Shown here in pieces: positions 1-8,783 of a DNA stretch of 64,000 bases. How positions within the stretch are numbered: position 1 is the stretch's first letter; each line of letters begins with the position of its first letter. Both the position numbers and the translations under genes were made by a program. The DNA is taken from the NCBI GenBank assembly GCA_000803105.1, contig JTDA01000004.1, positions 62,001 through 126,000 on the forward strand. Reading direction: 5' to 3'. The notes below the pieces were generated by a model, which was not told the origin of the DNA, ran no database searches, and was given only the letters and a program-made list of their open reading frames with translations. The stretch is from Coprobacter secundus. Its GTDB lineage: Bacteria > Bacteroidota > Bacteroidia > Bacteroidales > Coprobacteraceae.

Positions 1-732
1 TGTTATGGCATCTAATGGGACAGACCTGTAAACCTCCAGAAACCGGGATTCCTTTTGTTCCGGCTCCTCCGGCAAATTTCGGGCAGCAATATTCCTTTTA
101 GGAATAGATCCAAACCACTTTTCTGTCAATCGGACTGCATCTTCAAATGAAATATTCCCCGCAATAGACAATATTGCGTTATTAGGAGCATAATGCTTAT
201 AAAAAAACGTCTTAACGTCTTCTAACGTGGCATTTTCTATATGGCTGATTTCTTTTCCTATGGTAGGCCAACGATACGGATGCACTTTATATGCCATAGG
301 GCGTAAAAGCATATAAGTATCGCCATAAGGTTGATTCAAATTTCTCTGTTTAAATTCTTCACAAACAACTTGCTTTTGTACGGACAAGCTCTTTTCAGAA
401 AAATTAAGCTCCAACATTCTATCCGACTCCAGCCAAAATGCAGTTTCCACATTTTGCCGGGGAACTACACTATAATAATTAGTAATATCGTTACTTGTCC
501 AAGCATTGTTTTCCCCTCCGGCTTTCTGCAAAGGAGTGTCAAAATCCGGAATATTGACCGACCCTCCAAACATCAAATGCTCGAACAAATGGGCAAATCC
601 GGTTTGTGAAGGCTCCTCATCTTTTGAGCCGACATCATATATGATATTTAAAGCCACCATTTGCGTACTATTATCAAAATGATGCAGCATCTTCAATCCA
701 TTCGGCAATAAATATCGACTTACCTCAATCAC
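1..732 (-). CDS. M16 family (insulinase-like) zinc peptidase, N-terminal part, cut by window edge
   Basis: This is the first 244 codons of a gene that continues off the left edge. I translated it from the minus strand starting at a GTG at 732. The inverted zinc motif HxxEH is present as HLFEH at residues 48-52, followed by GGENNAWTSND, typical of M16 peptidases. These are zinc endopeptidases that act on short or unfolded peptides, in Bacteroidota often in the envelope. The GTG start overlaps the TGA stop of the upstream peptidyl-prolyl isomerase gene (GTGA, four bases), which implies translational coupling. No signal peptide is visible at this start: the protein begins VIEVSRYLLPNGLKML, directly at the catalytic domain. 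No other in-frame ATG lies before the domain, so the start is fairly secure. The family is clear; the substrate is unknown. Confidence 0.88.
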   Translation of the reverse strand, partial: MIEVSRYLLPNGLKMLHHFDNSTQMVALNIIYDVGSKDEEPSQTGFAHLFEHLMFGGSVNIPDFDTPLQKAGGENNAWTSNDITNYYSVVPRQNVETAFWLESDRMLELNFSEKSLSVQKQVVCEEFKQRNLNQPYGDTYMLLRPMAYKVHPYRWPTIGKEISHIENATLEDVKTFFYKHYAPNNAILSIAGNISFEDAVRLTEKWFGSIPKRNIAARNLPEEPEQKESRFLEVYRSVPLDAIT

Positions 733-1556
733 TTCTCTACAATTTTCAACGTCATTTTAATATCATCTTTGGGCCTGTCCGACCTATCGGTCGAGACCTT
801 TTGTATTCTGTCTATCACATCAAGACCATCAACAACCTCCCCAAAGACCGTATATTCCCCATCGAGATGAGGCGCACCACCTATCGTTGTATAAGCTTCA
901 CGCTGTTCCGCCGTCAACTGTACTGGTCCGCTTTCCTTCATCTCCAACTGGGTCTGAGCTATCAATTTTTCCTGTAACTCGTACAATCCCTCTTTATCCC
1001 GATTTTTACGCAACTGCATTACTTCCGCCCGATGCTCTCCCACCAAACGTTCGAATATTTTTTGCTCCTTTTGTTTCGTCATACGATTCTCCAAAGATGC
1101 AATCTGACCCGAAGAAATAACCGTACCCGTTACAATATAAAACTGAGAACCGGACGACTCCTTCTGCGGGTTTACCTCATCCCCAGTACGAGCAGCAGCC
1201 AAAGCTCCTTTTTTATGAAAATGTGCCGGATATACAATCTCTGCCGGTATCGTATATCCCATATCTCCAGTACCCAGTTGCTTCCCAGCCGGAGCATTTT
1301 TTGATGTCGGATCTCCACCCTGTATCATAAAATTTTCTATAACCCTATGAAACAATGTACCATTATAAGTCCCCTCTTTTACCAGTTTCAAAAAATTGTC
1401 CCTATGACGGGGTGTATCATCGTATAATTTAAGTGTTATATCACCAAATCGCGTCTCTATAACGACATACGTATCTTTCTCTTTATTTTGAGCTGTACAA
1501 CTTGTCATAAAAAATATCAGTATAATAAAAAAAACAGTATAATATGATTTTATCAT
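729..1556 (-). CDS. Cyclophilin-type peptidyl-prolyl isomerase lipoprotein
   Basis: The product is a 275-residue cyclophilin-family peptidyl-prolyl cis-trans isomerase that would help fold envelope proteins. The N-terminus is a lipoprotein signal with lipobox MTSC at about residue 20. The cyclophilin core shows the active-site strings FHRVIENFMIQGGDP, SGSQFYIV and LDGEYTVFGEV. A charged, helix-prone insertion of about 70 residues (roughly 150-220) separates the SGSQFYIV strand from the final segment, so the protein is longer than a minimal cyclophilin. The stop overlaps the GTG start of the M16 peptidase, so the two form a translationally coupled pair, perhaps in envelope protein quality control (inference). 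The family call is firm; which clients it folds cannot be seen. Confidence 0.92.
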   Translation of the reverse strand: MIKSYYTVFFIILIFFMTSCTAQNKEKDTYVVIETRFGDITLKLYDDTPRHRDNFLKLVKEGTYNGTLFHRVIENFMIQGGDPTSKNAPAGKQLGTGDMGYTIPAEIVYPAHFHKKGALAAARTGDEVNPQKESSGSQFYIVTGTVISSGQIASLENRMTKQKEQKIFERLVGEHRAEVMQLRKNRDKEGLYELQEKLIAQTQLEMKESGPVQLTAEQREAYTTIGGAPHLDGEYTVFGEVVDGLDVIDRIQKVSTDRSDRPKDDIKMTLKIVEK

Positions 1557-1807
1557 TTATTCAAATATTCAAACAATAATTATATGTGCAAAGATAATAA
1601 ATCATAAATGAAAATAGAGCCCGCAAATAGCTTATTTTCCCTCATATCCATCTCAAAACCTAAATATCGGTCTTATGAAAATAACAATACCCGTCCTTAC
1701 AACAAAAGACTGACTGCATATATACATTATTACCCTTTATTAACTACCTAATTACTCTGTTTACAATATTTTGGTTTAAAGATAATTATTTATCGCTGAA
1801 CAAAAGC

Positions 1808-1842
1808 AAAAAGGCTGCATAATAACAAAATGCAACCTTTTT
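1808..1842 (-). terminator. Rho-independent-like terminator of pckA
   Basis: A 13-bp stem (arms 1808-1820 and 1830-1842, one G-U pair, 9-nt loop) lies about 20 bp past the pckA stop. Read on the minus strand, the stem ends in CCTTTTT, which supplies the U-rich tail. It is well placed to end the pckA transcript. Confidence 0.75.
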
Positions 1843-1863
1843 TCACACAAATATATTGAATCA

Positions 1864-3462
1864 TCACTTATCCTTATCAGGTCCCACTACAATTAAAGCT
1901 TCCGATTCGGGACTCGTAGCATATTGTTTAAAGTTATCTGCATACTTTGAAGCAAGCTCTTTTGCCTTCTTTTCCCATTCCGCAACATCTTTATATGTAT
2001 TTCTCGGGTCCAATATATTTTTATCTACTCCCGGCAACTCGACAGGTATAGTCAAGTTGAGTACAGGCAGATAATGTGTCGGAGTCTTATCTATATCACC
2101 TGACAAAATCGCATCGATAATAGCCCGAGTTGTTTTAATAGATATACGTTTTCCCGTTCCGTTCCAGCCCGTATTCACCAAATATGCTTTACAGTGATGA
2201 TCTCTCATTTTCCGGGCCAATACTGCAGCATACATCATCGGATGTACTGTAAGAAATGCTTCGCCAAAGGCCGGAGAAAATGAAGGAACAGGTTCCGTAA
2301 TACCTCGTTCAGTCCCAGCCAGTTTAGACGTATAGCCACTAATAAAATGATACTGAGCCTGCCTCTCATCCAAAATAGCCACAGGAGGCAACACTCCGTA
2401 AGCATCTGCCGACAAATATATAACTTTTGAAGCATGCCCGGCACGAGACGGTTCTACAATATTATCGATATGATAAATGGGATAACTCACCCGTGTATTC
2501 TCCGTAATCGAAGCATCAGCAAAATCTATACTTCCGTCCTTACGTACCACAACATTCTCCAATAAAGCATCACGGCGTATGGCATCCCATATTTCAGGTT
2601 CATTTTCTTTACTCAAATTGATAACTTTGGCATAGCATCCTCCTTCAAAATTAAATACACCATTATCATCCCAACCATGCTCGTCATCACCAATTAAAAG
2701 CCGTTTAGGGTCTGTCGACAAAGTTGTCTTCCCCGTTCCCGACAATCCGAAAAACAGTGCAACATCCCCATTAATACCTACATTGGCAGAACAATGCATC
2801 GATGCAATACCTTTCAACGGCAGATAATAGTTCATCATGCTGAACATCCCTTTTTTCATCTCACCACCATACCAAGTTCCACCGATAATCTGCATCCTTT
2901 CAGTCAGATTGAATACCACAAACACCTCAGAATTCAGCCCCTGCTCTTTCCACTTAGGATTAGTAACTTTCGAACCATTCATTACCACAAAATCAGGCTC
3001 CCCAAAATTTTTTAATTCTTCATCTGTAGGACGAATAAACATATTCTTCACAAAGTGAGCTTGCCAAGCCACTTCCATAATAAAACGAACTTTCAATCTC
3101 GTATCCTTATTCGCACCACAAAATGCATCGACTACATACAATCGGTCTTTATTAGAAAGTTCATTTATAACCAACTCTTTCAAATCATTCCATACTTCAG
3201 TAGTCATGGCACGATTAACCTTGCCGTCCCACCACACTGTACTTTCAGTCTTTGCGTCCTTAACAATATACTTATCTTTAGGAGAGCGCCCCGTAAACTT
3301 CCCGGTTTTCACTGCCACTGCACCCGTATTGGTAACCACTGCCTCATCAAAACCACTCAAAGACGGGTCTGTCTCATATTTGAACAAATCATCATACGAC
3401 GGATTATAAACAATCTCCTTCACCCCACGAATGCCATAACGGCCTAAATCTATCTGTACCAT
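1864..3462 (-). CDS. pckA: Phosphoenolpyruvate carboxykinase (ATP)
   Basis: The 532-residue protein matches the usual length of ATP-dependent PEP carboxykinase, which interconverts oxaloacetate + ATP with PEP + CO2 + ADP in the cytosol. In gut Bacteroidales it mostly runs in the CO2-fixing direction toward succinate (established knowledge). The P-loop kinase-1a motif GLSGTGKTT is at residues 239-247, followed by the metal-binding kinase-2 region LLIGDDEHGWDD. The N-terminal substrate region has TGRSPKDKY at about 57-65. The gene ends in tandem TGA stops and is followed by a hairpin terminator. It is monocistronic: the upstream 467 bp separates it from a divergent fucosidase gene. Confidence 0.97.
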   Translation of the reverse strand: MVQIDLGRYGIRGVKEIVYNPSYDDLFKYETDPSLSGFDEAVVTNTGAVAVKTGKFTGRSPKDKYIVKDAKTESTVWWDGKVNRAMTTEVWNDLKELVINELSNKDRLYVVDAFCGANKDTRLKVRFIMEVAWQAHFVKNMFIRPTDEELKNFGEPDFVVMNGSKVTNPKWKEQGLNSEVFVVFNLTERMQIIGGTWYGGEMKKGMFSMMNYYLPLKGIASMHCSANVGINGDVALFFGLSGTGKTTLSTDPKRLLIGDDEHGWDDNGVFNFEGGCYAKVINLSKENEPEIWDAIRRDALLENVVVRKDGSIDFADASITENTRVSYPIYHIDNIVEPSRAGHASKVIYLSADAYGVLPPVAILDERQAQYHFISGYTSKLAGTERGITEPVPSFSPAFGEAFLTVHPMMYAAVLARKMRDHHCKAYLVNTGWNGTGKRISIKTTRAIIDAILSGDIDKTPTHYLPVLNLTIPVELPGVDKNILDPRNTYKDVAEWEKKAKELASKYADNFKQYATSPESEALIVVGPDKDK

Positions 3463-3929
3463 ATTGAAATATTAATTATACATTTTACCATACCATCTTA
3501 AAACACTCGGCAGATACATTTGTTTATCACATCAATGGTAATAAAACTAAAAAGCAACATCCAAGAATCTGTTTAAATATCATCCAAGCCGATTTCAAAA
3601 TTTATTTTGAAGAAGTTTTCATGTTTTTATAAGGATAATAACAGGCTATTTGACAAATGAGAACAAATACCCCCCAAGAAAATGCAAAGTAGACCAAACT
3701 TGAATCTACCTTATATTGGAAAATTCAAGCAAGTTTTAAAACATTTAATATAGAAAATGATATAAACAAATTAGTAATTAAGCTACAAATAATGTATTTT
3801 TAGGACGTTATTTTCAATCCGGTTAGGAAAAACAAAAAACGATTTTTCATATAATCATACAAATTCTAAAAATTGTCTTATTGTTTCGGGGTCAGCTATC
3901 AAAAAAAATATTTTTATAAAACTTAAATC
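3463..3929. other. Divergent intergenic region between pckA and the GH29 gene
   Basis: This 467-bp AT-rich region must hold promoters for both divergent genes. A TACATTTG that fits the Bacteroidota -7 consensus lies at 3515-3522 on the plus strand, but no TTTG lies 19-21 bp upstream of it. No convincing complete promoter, RNA gene or open frame was found. Confidence 0.4.
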
Positions 3930-5228
3930 ATGAAAAATAAAGTATTAAGTCTACTTACGGCTTCACTGCTATTTACATCAGTCATAGCACAGCAAGCCTA
4001 CGAACCAACTCAAGAAAATCTGAAAACCAGAAAAGAATTTCAAGATGACAAGTTTGGAATCTTTATTCACTATGGTATATACAGTATGCTGGGTGACGGA
4101 GAATGGGTTCTACATACATGGAATCTTAAACATAAAGAATATGCCAAACTTGCAGGAGGATTTTGTCCTTCAAAATTCAACGCTGCCGAGTGGGTTGCAG
4201 CCATCAAAGCCTCGGGAGCAAAATATATATGCTTCACTACACGTCATCACGACGGGTTTTCAATGTTCGATAGCCAATATAGTAACTACAATATAGTGAA
4301 ATCTACCCCATTCAATCGGGATATTGTAAAAGAGTTGACGGACGAATGCCACAAACAAAATATTAAAGTACATTTCTATTATTCCCACCTCGATTGGGGA
4401 CGAGACGATTATCCATTAGGAAGGACTGGGAGGAATACAGGACGCAAATTACAGGAGAACTGGGACAGCTACTATCGTTTCATGAATAACCAATTGACCG
4501 AATTACTAACACATTACGGACCAGTCAGAGCCATCTGGTTTGACGGTTGGTGGGATCAAGACCAAAAAAGCGGTTTTGATTGGCACCTGCCCCAACAATA
4601 TGAAATGATACATAAACTCCAGCCCGCATGTCTCATTGGAAATAATCACCATCAACTTCCCTACCCCGGAGAAGATATCCAAATTTTTGAGAGAGATCTG
4701 CCAGGAGAAAATACCTTCGGTCTCTCAGGGCAAGCTATCGGACATCTACCTCTCGAAACCTGCGAAACCATGAATACATCTTGGGGATATAAAATCACCG
4801 ACAACAACTACAAGTCTACAGAGGCTCTCATCCGCCTTTTAGTAAAAGCTGCCGGAAAAGATGCCAATCTACTCCTAAACATAGGGCCACAACCTGACGG
4901 CTGCATACCGGACACCTCGATAGAAAGACTAAAAAATATAGGTAAATGGCTGGAAAAAAATGGGGAAACAATCTACGGTACCCGTGGAGGAGTCGTACCG
5001 CCAAGAGATTGGGGTGTCACTACACAAAAAGATAACAAAATATACGTACATATACTCGACTGGAAAGATAAAGGTCTTTTCTTACCGATAACAGATATAA
5101 AAATAAAAAAAGCTTGTTTATTCAAAAACAAAGAAAATATTTCATTTTCACAAAACAAGCAAGGATTATTTTTACAATTACCGGAAGTTCCCACCGGAGT
5201 AGATTATATCGTAGAATTGCAACGGTAA
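3930..5228 (+). CDS. GH29 alpha-L-fucosidase, secreted
   Basis: The 432-residue enzyme carries a signal peptide (residues 1-21, cut near IAQQ). It would hydrolyse terminal alpha-L-fucose from glycans in the periplasm or at the surface. Family GH29 landmarks are FGIFIHYGIYS (43-53), the active-site TTRHHDGFSMFDS (103-115), FYYSHLDWG (149-157) and AIWFDGWWDQ, where Asp205 is the expected nucleophile. The C-terminal part from about 360 looks like a small beta domain. The general acid/base residue varies among GH29 members and I could not place it. The gene stands alone, facing a mutarotase-like gene across a 13-bp inverted repeat. Fucose is common on N-glycan cores and mucin, so it may assist the N-glycan locus 24 kb away (inference). 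Confidence 0.92.
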   Translation: MKNKVLSLLTASLLFTSVIAQQAYEPTQENLKTRKEFQDDKFGIFIHYGIYSMLGDGEWVLHTWNLKHKEYAKLAGGFCPSKFNAAEWVAAIKASGAKYICFTTRHHDGFSMFDSQYSNYNIVKSTPFNRDIVKELTDECHKQNIKVHFYYSHLDWGRDDYPLGRTGRNTGRKLQENWDSYYRFMNNQLTELLTHYGPVRAIWFDGWWDQDQKSGFDWHLPQQYEMIHKLQPACLIGNNHHQLPYPGEDIQIFERDLPGENTFGLSGQAIGHLPLETCETMNTSWGYKITDNNYKSTEALIRLLVKAAGKDANLLLNIGPQPDGCIPDTSIERLKNIGKWLEKNGETIYGTRGGVVPPRDWGVTTQKDNKIYVHILDWKDKGLFLPITDIKIKKACLFKNKENISFSQNKQGLFLQLPEVPTGVDYIVELQR

Positions 5229-5241
5229 GCCTAATTTATTA

Positions 5242-5301
5242 AATAACCGGATAAAAATTTTTATTCGAGAAAATACAGTAAAGAAATATTTATCCGGTTA
5301 T
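5242..5301. terminator. Inverted repeat between convergent genes, possible bidirectional terminator
   Basis: Perfect 13-base arms ATAACCGGATAAA (5242-5254) and TTTATCCGGTTAT (5289-5301) enclose a 34-nt AT-rich loop. They sit between the convergent ends of the fucosidase and mutarotase genes. The location suits two-way termination, but the loop is long and no U-run follows directly. Confidence 0.45.
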
Positions 5302-5310
5302 CATCAAGTC

Positions 5311-6387
5311 TTACTTCATAATGACTACCCGTAAAATATGCGGAGTACGTATGCCCGGTTTTACCTCTCCACTGACGATATACTGCACATCTCCATCCGA
5401 GACCATACTTGTTGTCACTCCTATCGGATAAGGACTCTCTCCTATCTCTTCTATCGTATTTTTTCGCAAATCATACTTCAGAACTTTTCGGGAAAATCCC
5501 GGATGTGAAACACTTCCGGGTATGATACTTTCCACTCCGCCATAAAACAAGATATTATCTTCTTTATACGAAATCCCATTGCCGGCCATCACCGGAAAAG
5601 TGCCCTCCAATACACTCCAATTTTGAGTCTCCGGGTCATAACAATATCCCTCAGTATGCACTTCCAAACCTTTGCCTTCACCGAAACTGCGACCACCGAA
5701 TAGATAGAGCTTTTCGTCATGTGGTACGCAAACACTATAGGCGAGTGTGGGCCCCGGCCAGCTCGGTAAAGCTTTCCAACCGTCGGATGGACGGGACATG
5801 TCCATTACAAAAAAGTGATGGCTAGATTGTTCTGGGCTCATACTTTCCTGTCCACCTGTCAAATAGATTTTCCCTTTTATCTGCCCCCCAGATAAATTCG
5901 ATAATGGAACCGGCAACGAGGGATAATAGTCTTTGTTTATCTTTAACTTGCCTCCTCGCTCTGTGATTAGGAATACGTCTTTATAACAACTGTCGGCATT
6001 GTTTCCTCCGATGCAAAGTACTCCATCTTTTACCTGAAGGGAAAGACCGTAAGCCAAGGGCTTTTCTAAAAAGTCTTCGTAGACTTCCCATCGTCCCGTT
6101 ACCTTGTCATAGCTGTAAAGGGTACTCCACCAGACTTTATGCCCACCATCCCATGGGTATTGTTCTGGGAAATTGGCCCCACCTGCTATAACCAATCGGT
6201 TACCGACAAGGCCACAGTAAGCTCCGGCCAGACCCTTGTTGGGAAACATCCCCGAGCTAGGGGGTAAAATCAACTCGTTATTCCAGTATAGCTCTATATT
6301 ACCTCTGTCGTCTTTTCTTGAACAACTGTAATACAACATCGGTAATACTACTAATATCCAAAATCCATATTTCTTATTCAACACCAT
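5311..6387 (-). CDS. Kelch-repeat lipoprotein of the cyclically permuted mutarotase / N-acetylneuraminate epimerase (NanM-like) family
   Basis: The 358-residue protein has a lipoprotein signal ending LPMLYYSC, then Kelch-type beta-propeller blades with repeated GG and W motifs (AGGANFP, IGGNNA, TGGQES, FGGRSFGE, YGGVES). The string GLAGAYCGLVGNRLVIAGG followed by NFP is the hallmark of the NanM-like family, which speeds the alpha/beta anomer exchange of free sialic acid. That role is known for the family and inferred here. No sialidase, NanA lyase or NanE epimerase gene is nearby, so substrate identity rests on homology alone. It is convergent with GH29. Confidence 0.82.
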   Translation of the reverse strand: MVLNKKYGFWILVVLPMLYYSCSRKDDRGNIELYWNNELILPPSSGMFPNKGLAGAYCGLVGNRLVIAGGANFPEQYPWDGGHKVWWSTLYSYDKVTGRWEVYEDFLEKPLAYGLSLQVKDGVLCIGGNNADSCYKDVFLITERGGKLKINKDYYPSLPVPLSNLSGGQIKGKIYLTGGQESMSPEQSSHHFFVMDMSRPSDGWKALPSWPGPTLAYSVCVPHDEKLYLFGGRSFGEGKGLEVHTEGYCYDPETQNWSVLEGTFPVMAGNGISYKEDNILFYGGVESIIPGSVSHPGFSRKVLKYDLRKNTIEEIGESPYPIGVTTSMVSDGDVQYIVSGEVKPGIRTPHILRVVIMK

Positions 6388-6592
6388 TTTTATGATTTAG
6401 TTAACACAAAAAGCTATATTTATGCAAATAACTCTTTTCAGTCCTTAAAGTTACAATAATAAAAAACAAAAAGAAAATGCATCACAAAAACCTGTCAAAA
6501 CAACCTTTGTAACACATTTTCTTTCTTATACGAATCGAGTCAGTATAGTAAAACTATCCCTTTAGAATCTGACAATCATAAATAAAATCTTA

Positions 6593-7015
6593 TTAATCAA
6601 TCGGATTACAAGCAAATACCATCCCGAAATTACCCGCAGCATGACTACCGGTAAAAGTAAGCTCATAACCATCTATTGTCTTTGTATACATACCTTCAGC
6701 ATTCGGATTCACTGTAAATCCCGCTGCAGCCAATTTAGAATAATATCCCGTAGCCATGGATGCATCACACTTATAATCAAAAAATCCAACGCTTTCCATG
6801 CCAAAAGTCTCGTTATACTGATGGAATTCGATATCTCCATCATACTTGGGGAAATTACCCATAAAAGGATGTTCTCCGACCAATTTTTCCCAAGTCATCC
6901 CAGTTGTAATTTCAATACCATCCTTTCCATCTTTATCATCATCGTCCTTAGAACAACCGACCGATACAAATGAAAACATTGCAATACAAAAGATTGCTGT
7001 AATTAACTTTTTCAT
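6593..7015 (-). CDS. Small lipoprotein of unknown function
   Basis: This 140-residue protein has a clear lipoprotein signal (lipobox SVGC at about residue 21), then an acidic linker rich in Asp and Lys, usual for Bacteroidota lipoproteins exported to the outer surface. The remaining 105 residues contain aromatic and glycine-rich strands and no cysteines apart from two near the middle and end. I recognise no domain. It starts 27 bp after the end of the split beta-barrel gene and is probably cotranscribed with it. Confidence 0.7.
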   Translation of the reverse strand: MKKLITAIFCIAMFSFVSVGCSKDDDDKDGKDGIEITTGMTWEKLVGEHPFMGNFPKYDGDIEFHQYNETFGMESVGFFDYKCDASMATGYYSKLAAAGFTVNPNAEGMYTKTIDGYELTFTGSHAAGNFGMVFACNPID

Positions 7016-7042
7016 AATTTATTATTTTTTATATATATTTGG

Positions 7043-7999
7043 TTAGAAACGAAATGAAAGACCTGCAGAAGCATAACCGATATCCCGGCCACCCTCAACA
7101 TAAACTCCGACACTCCTACAAAAGTAATAACGCAAACCAGCCGTGGCAATAACTCCGACATTCGTATTCATCTTACTCTCTGAAATCATCTTTTCCCCGC
7201 TTTCCTGATCTGTCGTCCGATTGCCGGTAACTCCCAAATCAATCATTACACGGGCATAAGCTTCAAAATTCCGACAAAGTGTCAGATGCCAACTCAACCC
7301 TGCACAAATATCAAACCTGTTACTGGATGTTTCCTTTGTCTTAAGACCATAACCATTATCCCATTGCCAATTATACCCATACTTGCTATAAGTAGCTCCA
7401 AACAGATAACCGATGCTTCCCAACTTACTAAAATCCATAAAACAGATATCGGTATAAATACTTATCGGTGGAATATACATCTTATAACCCGTACCATCAT
7501 GTTTGATATTTCGTGACCAAGGGGCAATAGCCGGAGACACCCCCAGTTGTATAGTTCTCATATACTGAGGAAATACAACCTCATTTTTCATTCTCTTCCA
7601 AGATGACGACTTAGCACCACTGACAACTGTAATAGTCTCCTGTACTCCCTGTTGGTCTACTTTCATTTTTCCGGAAATTCTTTTCACCGGCACACTCCCA
7701 TACTCTGTATCCCAAGCTTTTACAATTGTCATCATTCCCGTAAGCTCTTTTGCTTTTATACGTGTCGCAAATTCCTGATAATCATAAATTTTACTAAAAT
7801 AATATGCCATTTGCTTTCTATTTGCTCCCTGCGCACCGAGAACATAAGGGCCGGAAACATATTCACTGGATACCCAAATAGCAATATCCTTATCTATACT
7901 GAAAAAATAACTTATGCTCTGTCGAACCGTCGTTATATTATTTACACGCTCTTGAGTGATAAAAAAATGCAGAATAGACATCAATACCCCGTCCTTCAT
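7043..7999 (-). CDS. C-terminal part of a frameshift-split outer-membrane beta-barrel-like protein
   Basis: This open frame (318 codons from its first ATG) is most likely the 3' part of the gene whose 5' part is 7938-8375. Its real content begins at about 7960, where it continues the upstream protein in another frame (ITQERVNNITTVRQS). The sequence is rich in alternating, aromatic strands and ends in a terminal Phe (ASAGLSFRF), typical of the last strand of outer-membrane beta-barrels. The apparent ATG start at 7999 lacks a signal peptide and lies inside the upstream frame, so independent translation is unlikely. Removing one T from the seven-T run (7961-7967) would fuse both parts into about 443 residues. 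Function unknown. Confidence 0.65.
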   Translation of the reverse strand: MKDGVLMSILHFFITQERVNNITTVRQSISYFFSIDKDIAIWVSSEYVSGPYVLGAQGANRKQMAYYFSKIYDYQEFATRIKAKELTGMMTIVKAWDTEYGSVPVKRISGKMKVDQQGVQETITVVSGAKSSSWKRMKNEVVFPQYMRTIQLGVSPAIAPWSRNIKHDGTGYKMYIPPISIYTDICFMDFSKLGSIGYLFGATYSKYGYNWQWDNGYGLKTKETSSNRFDICAGLSWHLTLCRNFEAYARVMIDLGVTGNRTTDQESGEKMISESKMNTNVGVIATAGLRYYFCRSVGVYVEGGRDIGYASAGLSFRF

Positions 8000-8375
8000 A
8001 CTCTGCCCTGACCCAACGGATTTTCGGACCTCCGGCCATAAACCCCATTCCCTTGCACTTGCGCTTCACATATTTAAGGCTATCCATAACGACCAACGAA
8101 TCAATATCTTCGCTGATATACCTAATCCTTTCTCCATTCGGGGTCTCACTTACTTCAAAAAAGGTCGGATCATTCACTATTGCCGACCTTAAATACCCCT
8201 TTATGACCATCCCTTTCGAATTATCATTCGCATTTGCAACTTTATTCAGATACAATATTACAGACACAGCCTCTTCCTTTTCCTTCTTCTTTCTGGCTGC
8301 CACTTCCGGCACAAAGAACGATGCAGTAAACGTTATCAGTAGCAATTTGACCAATAAACTTTTGTCCATATTCAA
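7938..8375 (-). CDS. N-terminal part of the same split gene: exported protein of unknown function
   Basis: The 145-codon frame starts with a signal peptide (MNMDKSLLVKLLLITFTA, cut near VAARKK). It then holds a mixed alpha/beta region with lines such as SVILYLNKVANANDN and SLVVMDSLKYVKRK. The last seven residues (YHSRACK) follow a seven-T run and look like out-of-frame read-through. With six T the frame would run on into the 7043-7999 frame as SAFFITQERVNN. I recognise no domain; the whole would be an exported protein with a C-terminal barrel. Confidence 0.65.
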   Translation of the reverse strand: MNMDKSLLVKLLLITFTASFFVPEVAARKKKEKEEAVSVILYLNKVANANDNSKGMVIKGYLRSAIVNDPTFFEVSETPNGERIRYISEDIDSLVVMDSLKYVKRKCKGMGFMAGGPKIRWVRAEYEGRGIDVYSAFFYHSRACK

Positions 8376-8783
8376 TTTTTTTTAACTATACTCCGAGTTA
8401 CCATTTACTACAACACACCCTATATGGCAAGATTAAGATTCGACAACTTATTTCAAATTTTCACCACACTATCTATCGCTAAAGAATATCAAAATATAAT
8501 ATATGTTAAGTTTTTTCTGGTAACTAATAACTCCAACAAATTTTATACAAAGAAACATATTTTTCCGATAAATTTTGTTACTAATTGCCTTTCTACTATA
8601 TTTAAACTATATAAAATCTCATTTTCTCTTCAAAAATACTCACTTCAAATTGCTCCTCCATACAGAAATAAATGGCTCGACAGGTTTTGGACATTATCTG
8701 TCCGAAACCTGCCGAGCCGAAAACAATAACAAAAATAAAATTTGTTTCTATCTATGTTATTCAGAAAATATTACCAAGAAACA
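8376..8783. other. Intergenic region holding the yebC terminator
   Basis: The 408-bp gap is very AT-rich. It contains the long hairpin at 8674-8718 and presumably the promoter of the split gene on the minus strand. I could not match the Bacteroidota promoter consensus and see no gene here. Confidence 0.4.
8674..8718 (-). terminator. Strong hairpin downstream of pheT-yebC
   Basis: Arms of 20 bases (8674-8693 and 8699-8718) pair throughout with two G-U pairs around a 5-nt loop. It lies 65 bp past the yebC stop. On the minus strand it is followed by ATTTATTT, so it is the probable terminator of the pheT-yebC unit. Confidence 0.75.

Noticed and set aside
8409..8420. A lone CAACACACCCTA resembling the outer arm of elements A-C
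   Set aside because: No complementary arm was found within the surrounding few hundred bases, so a stem cannot form.
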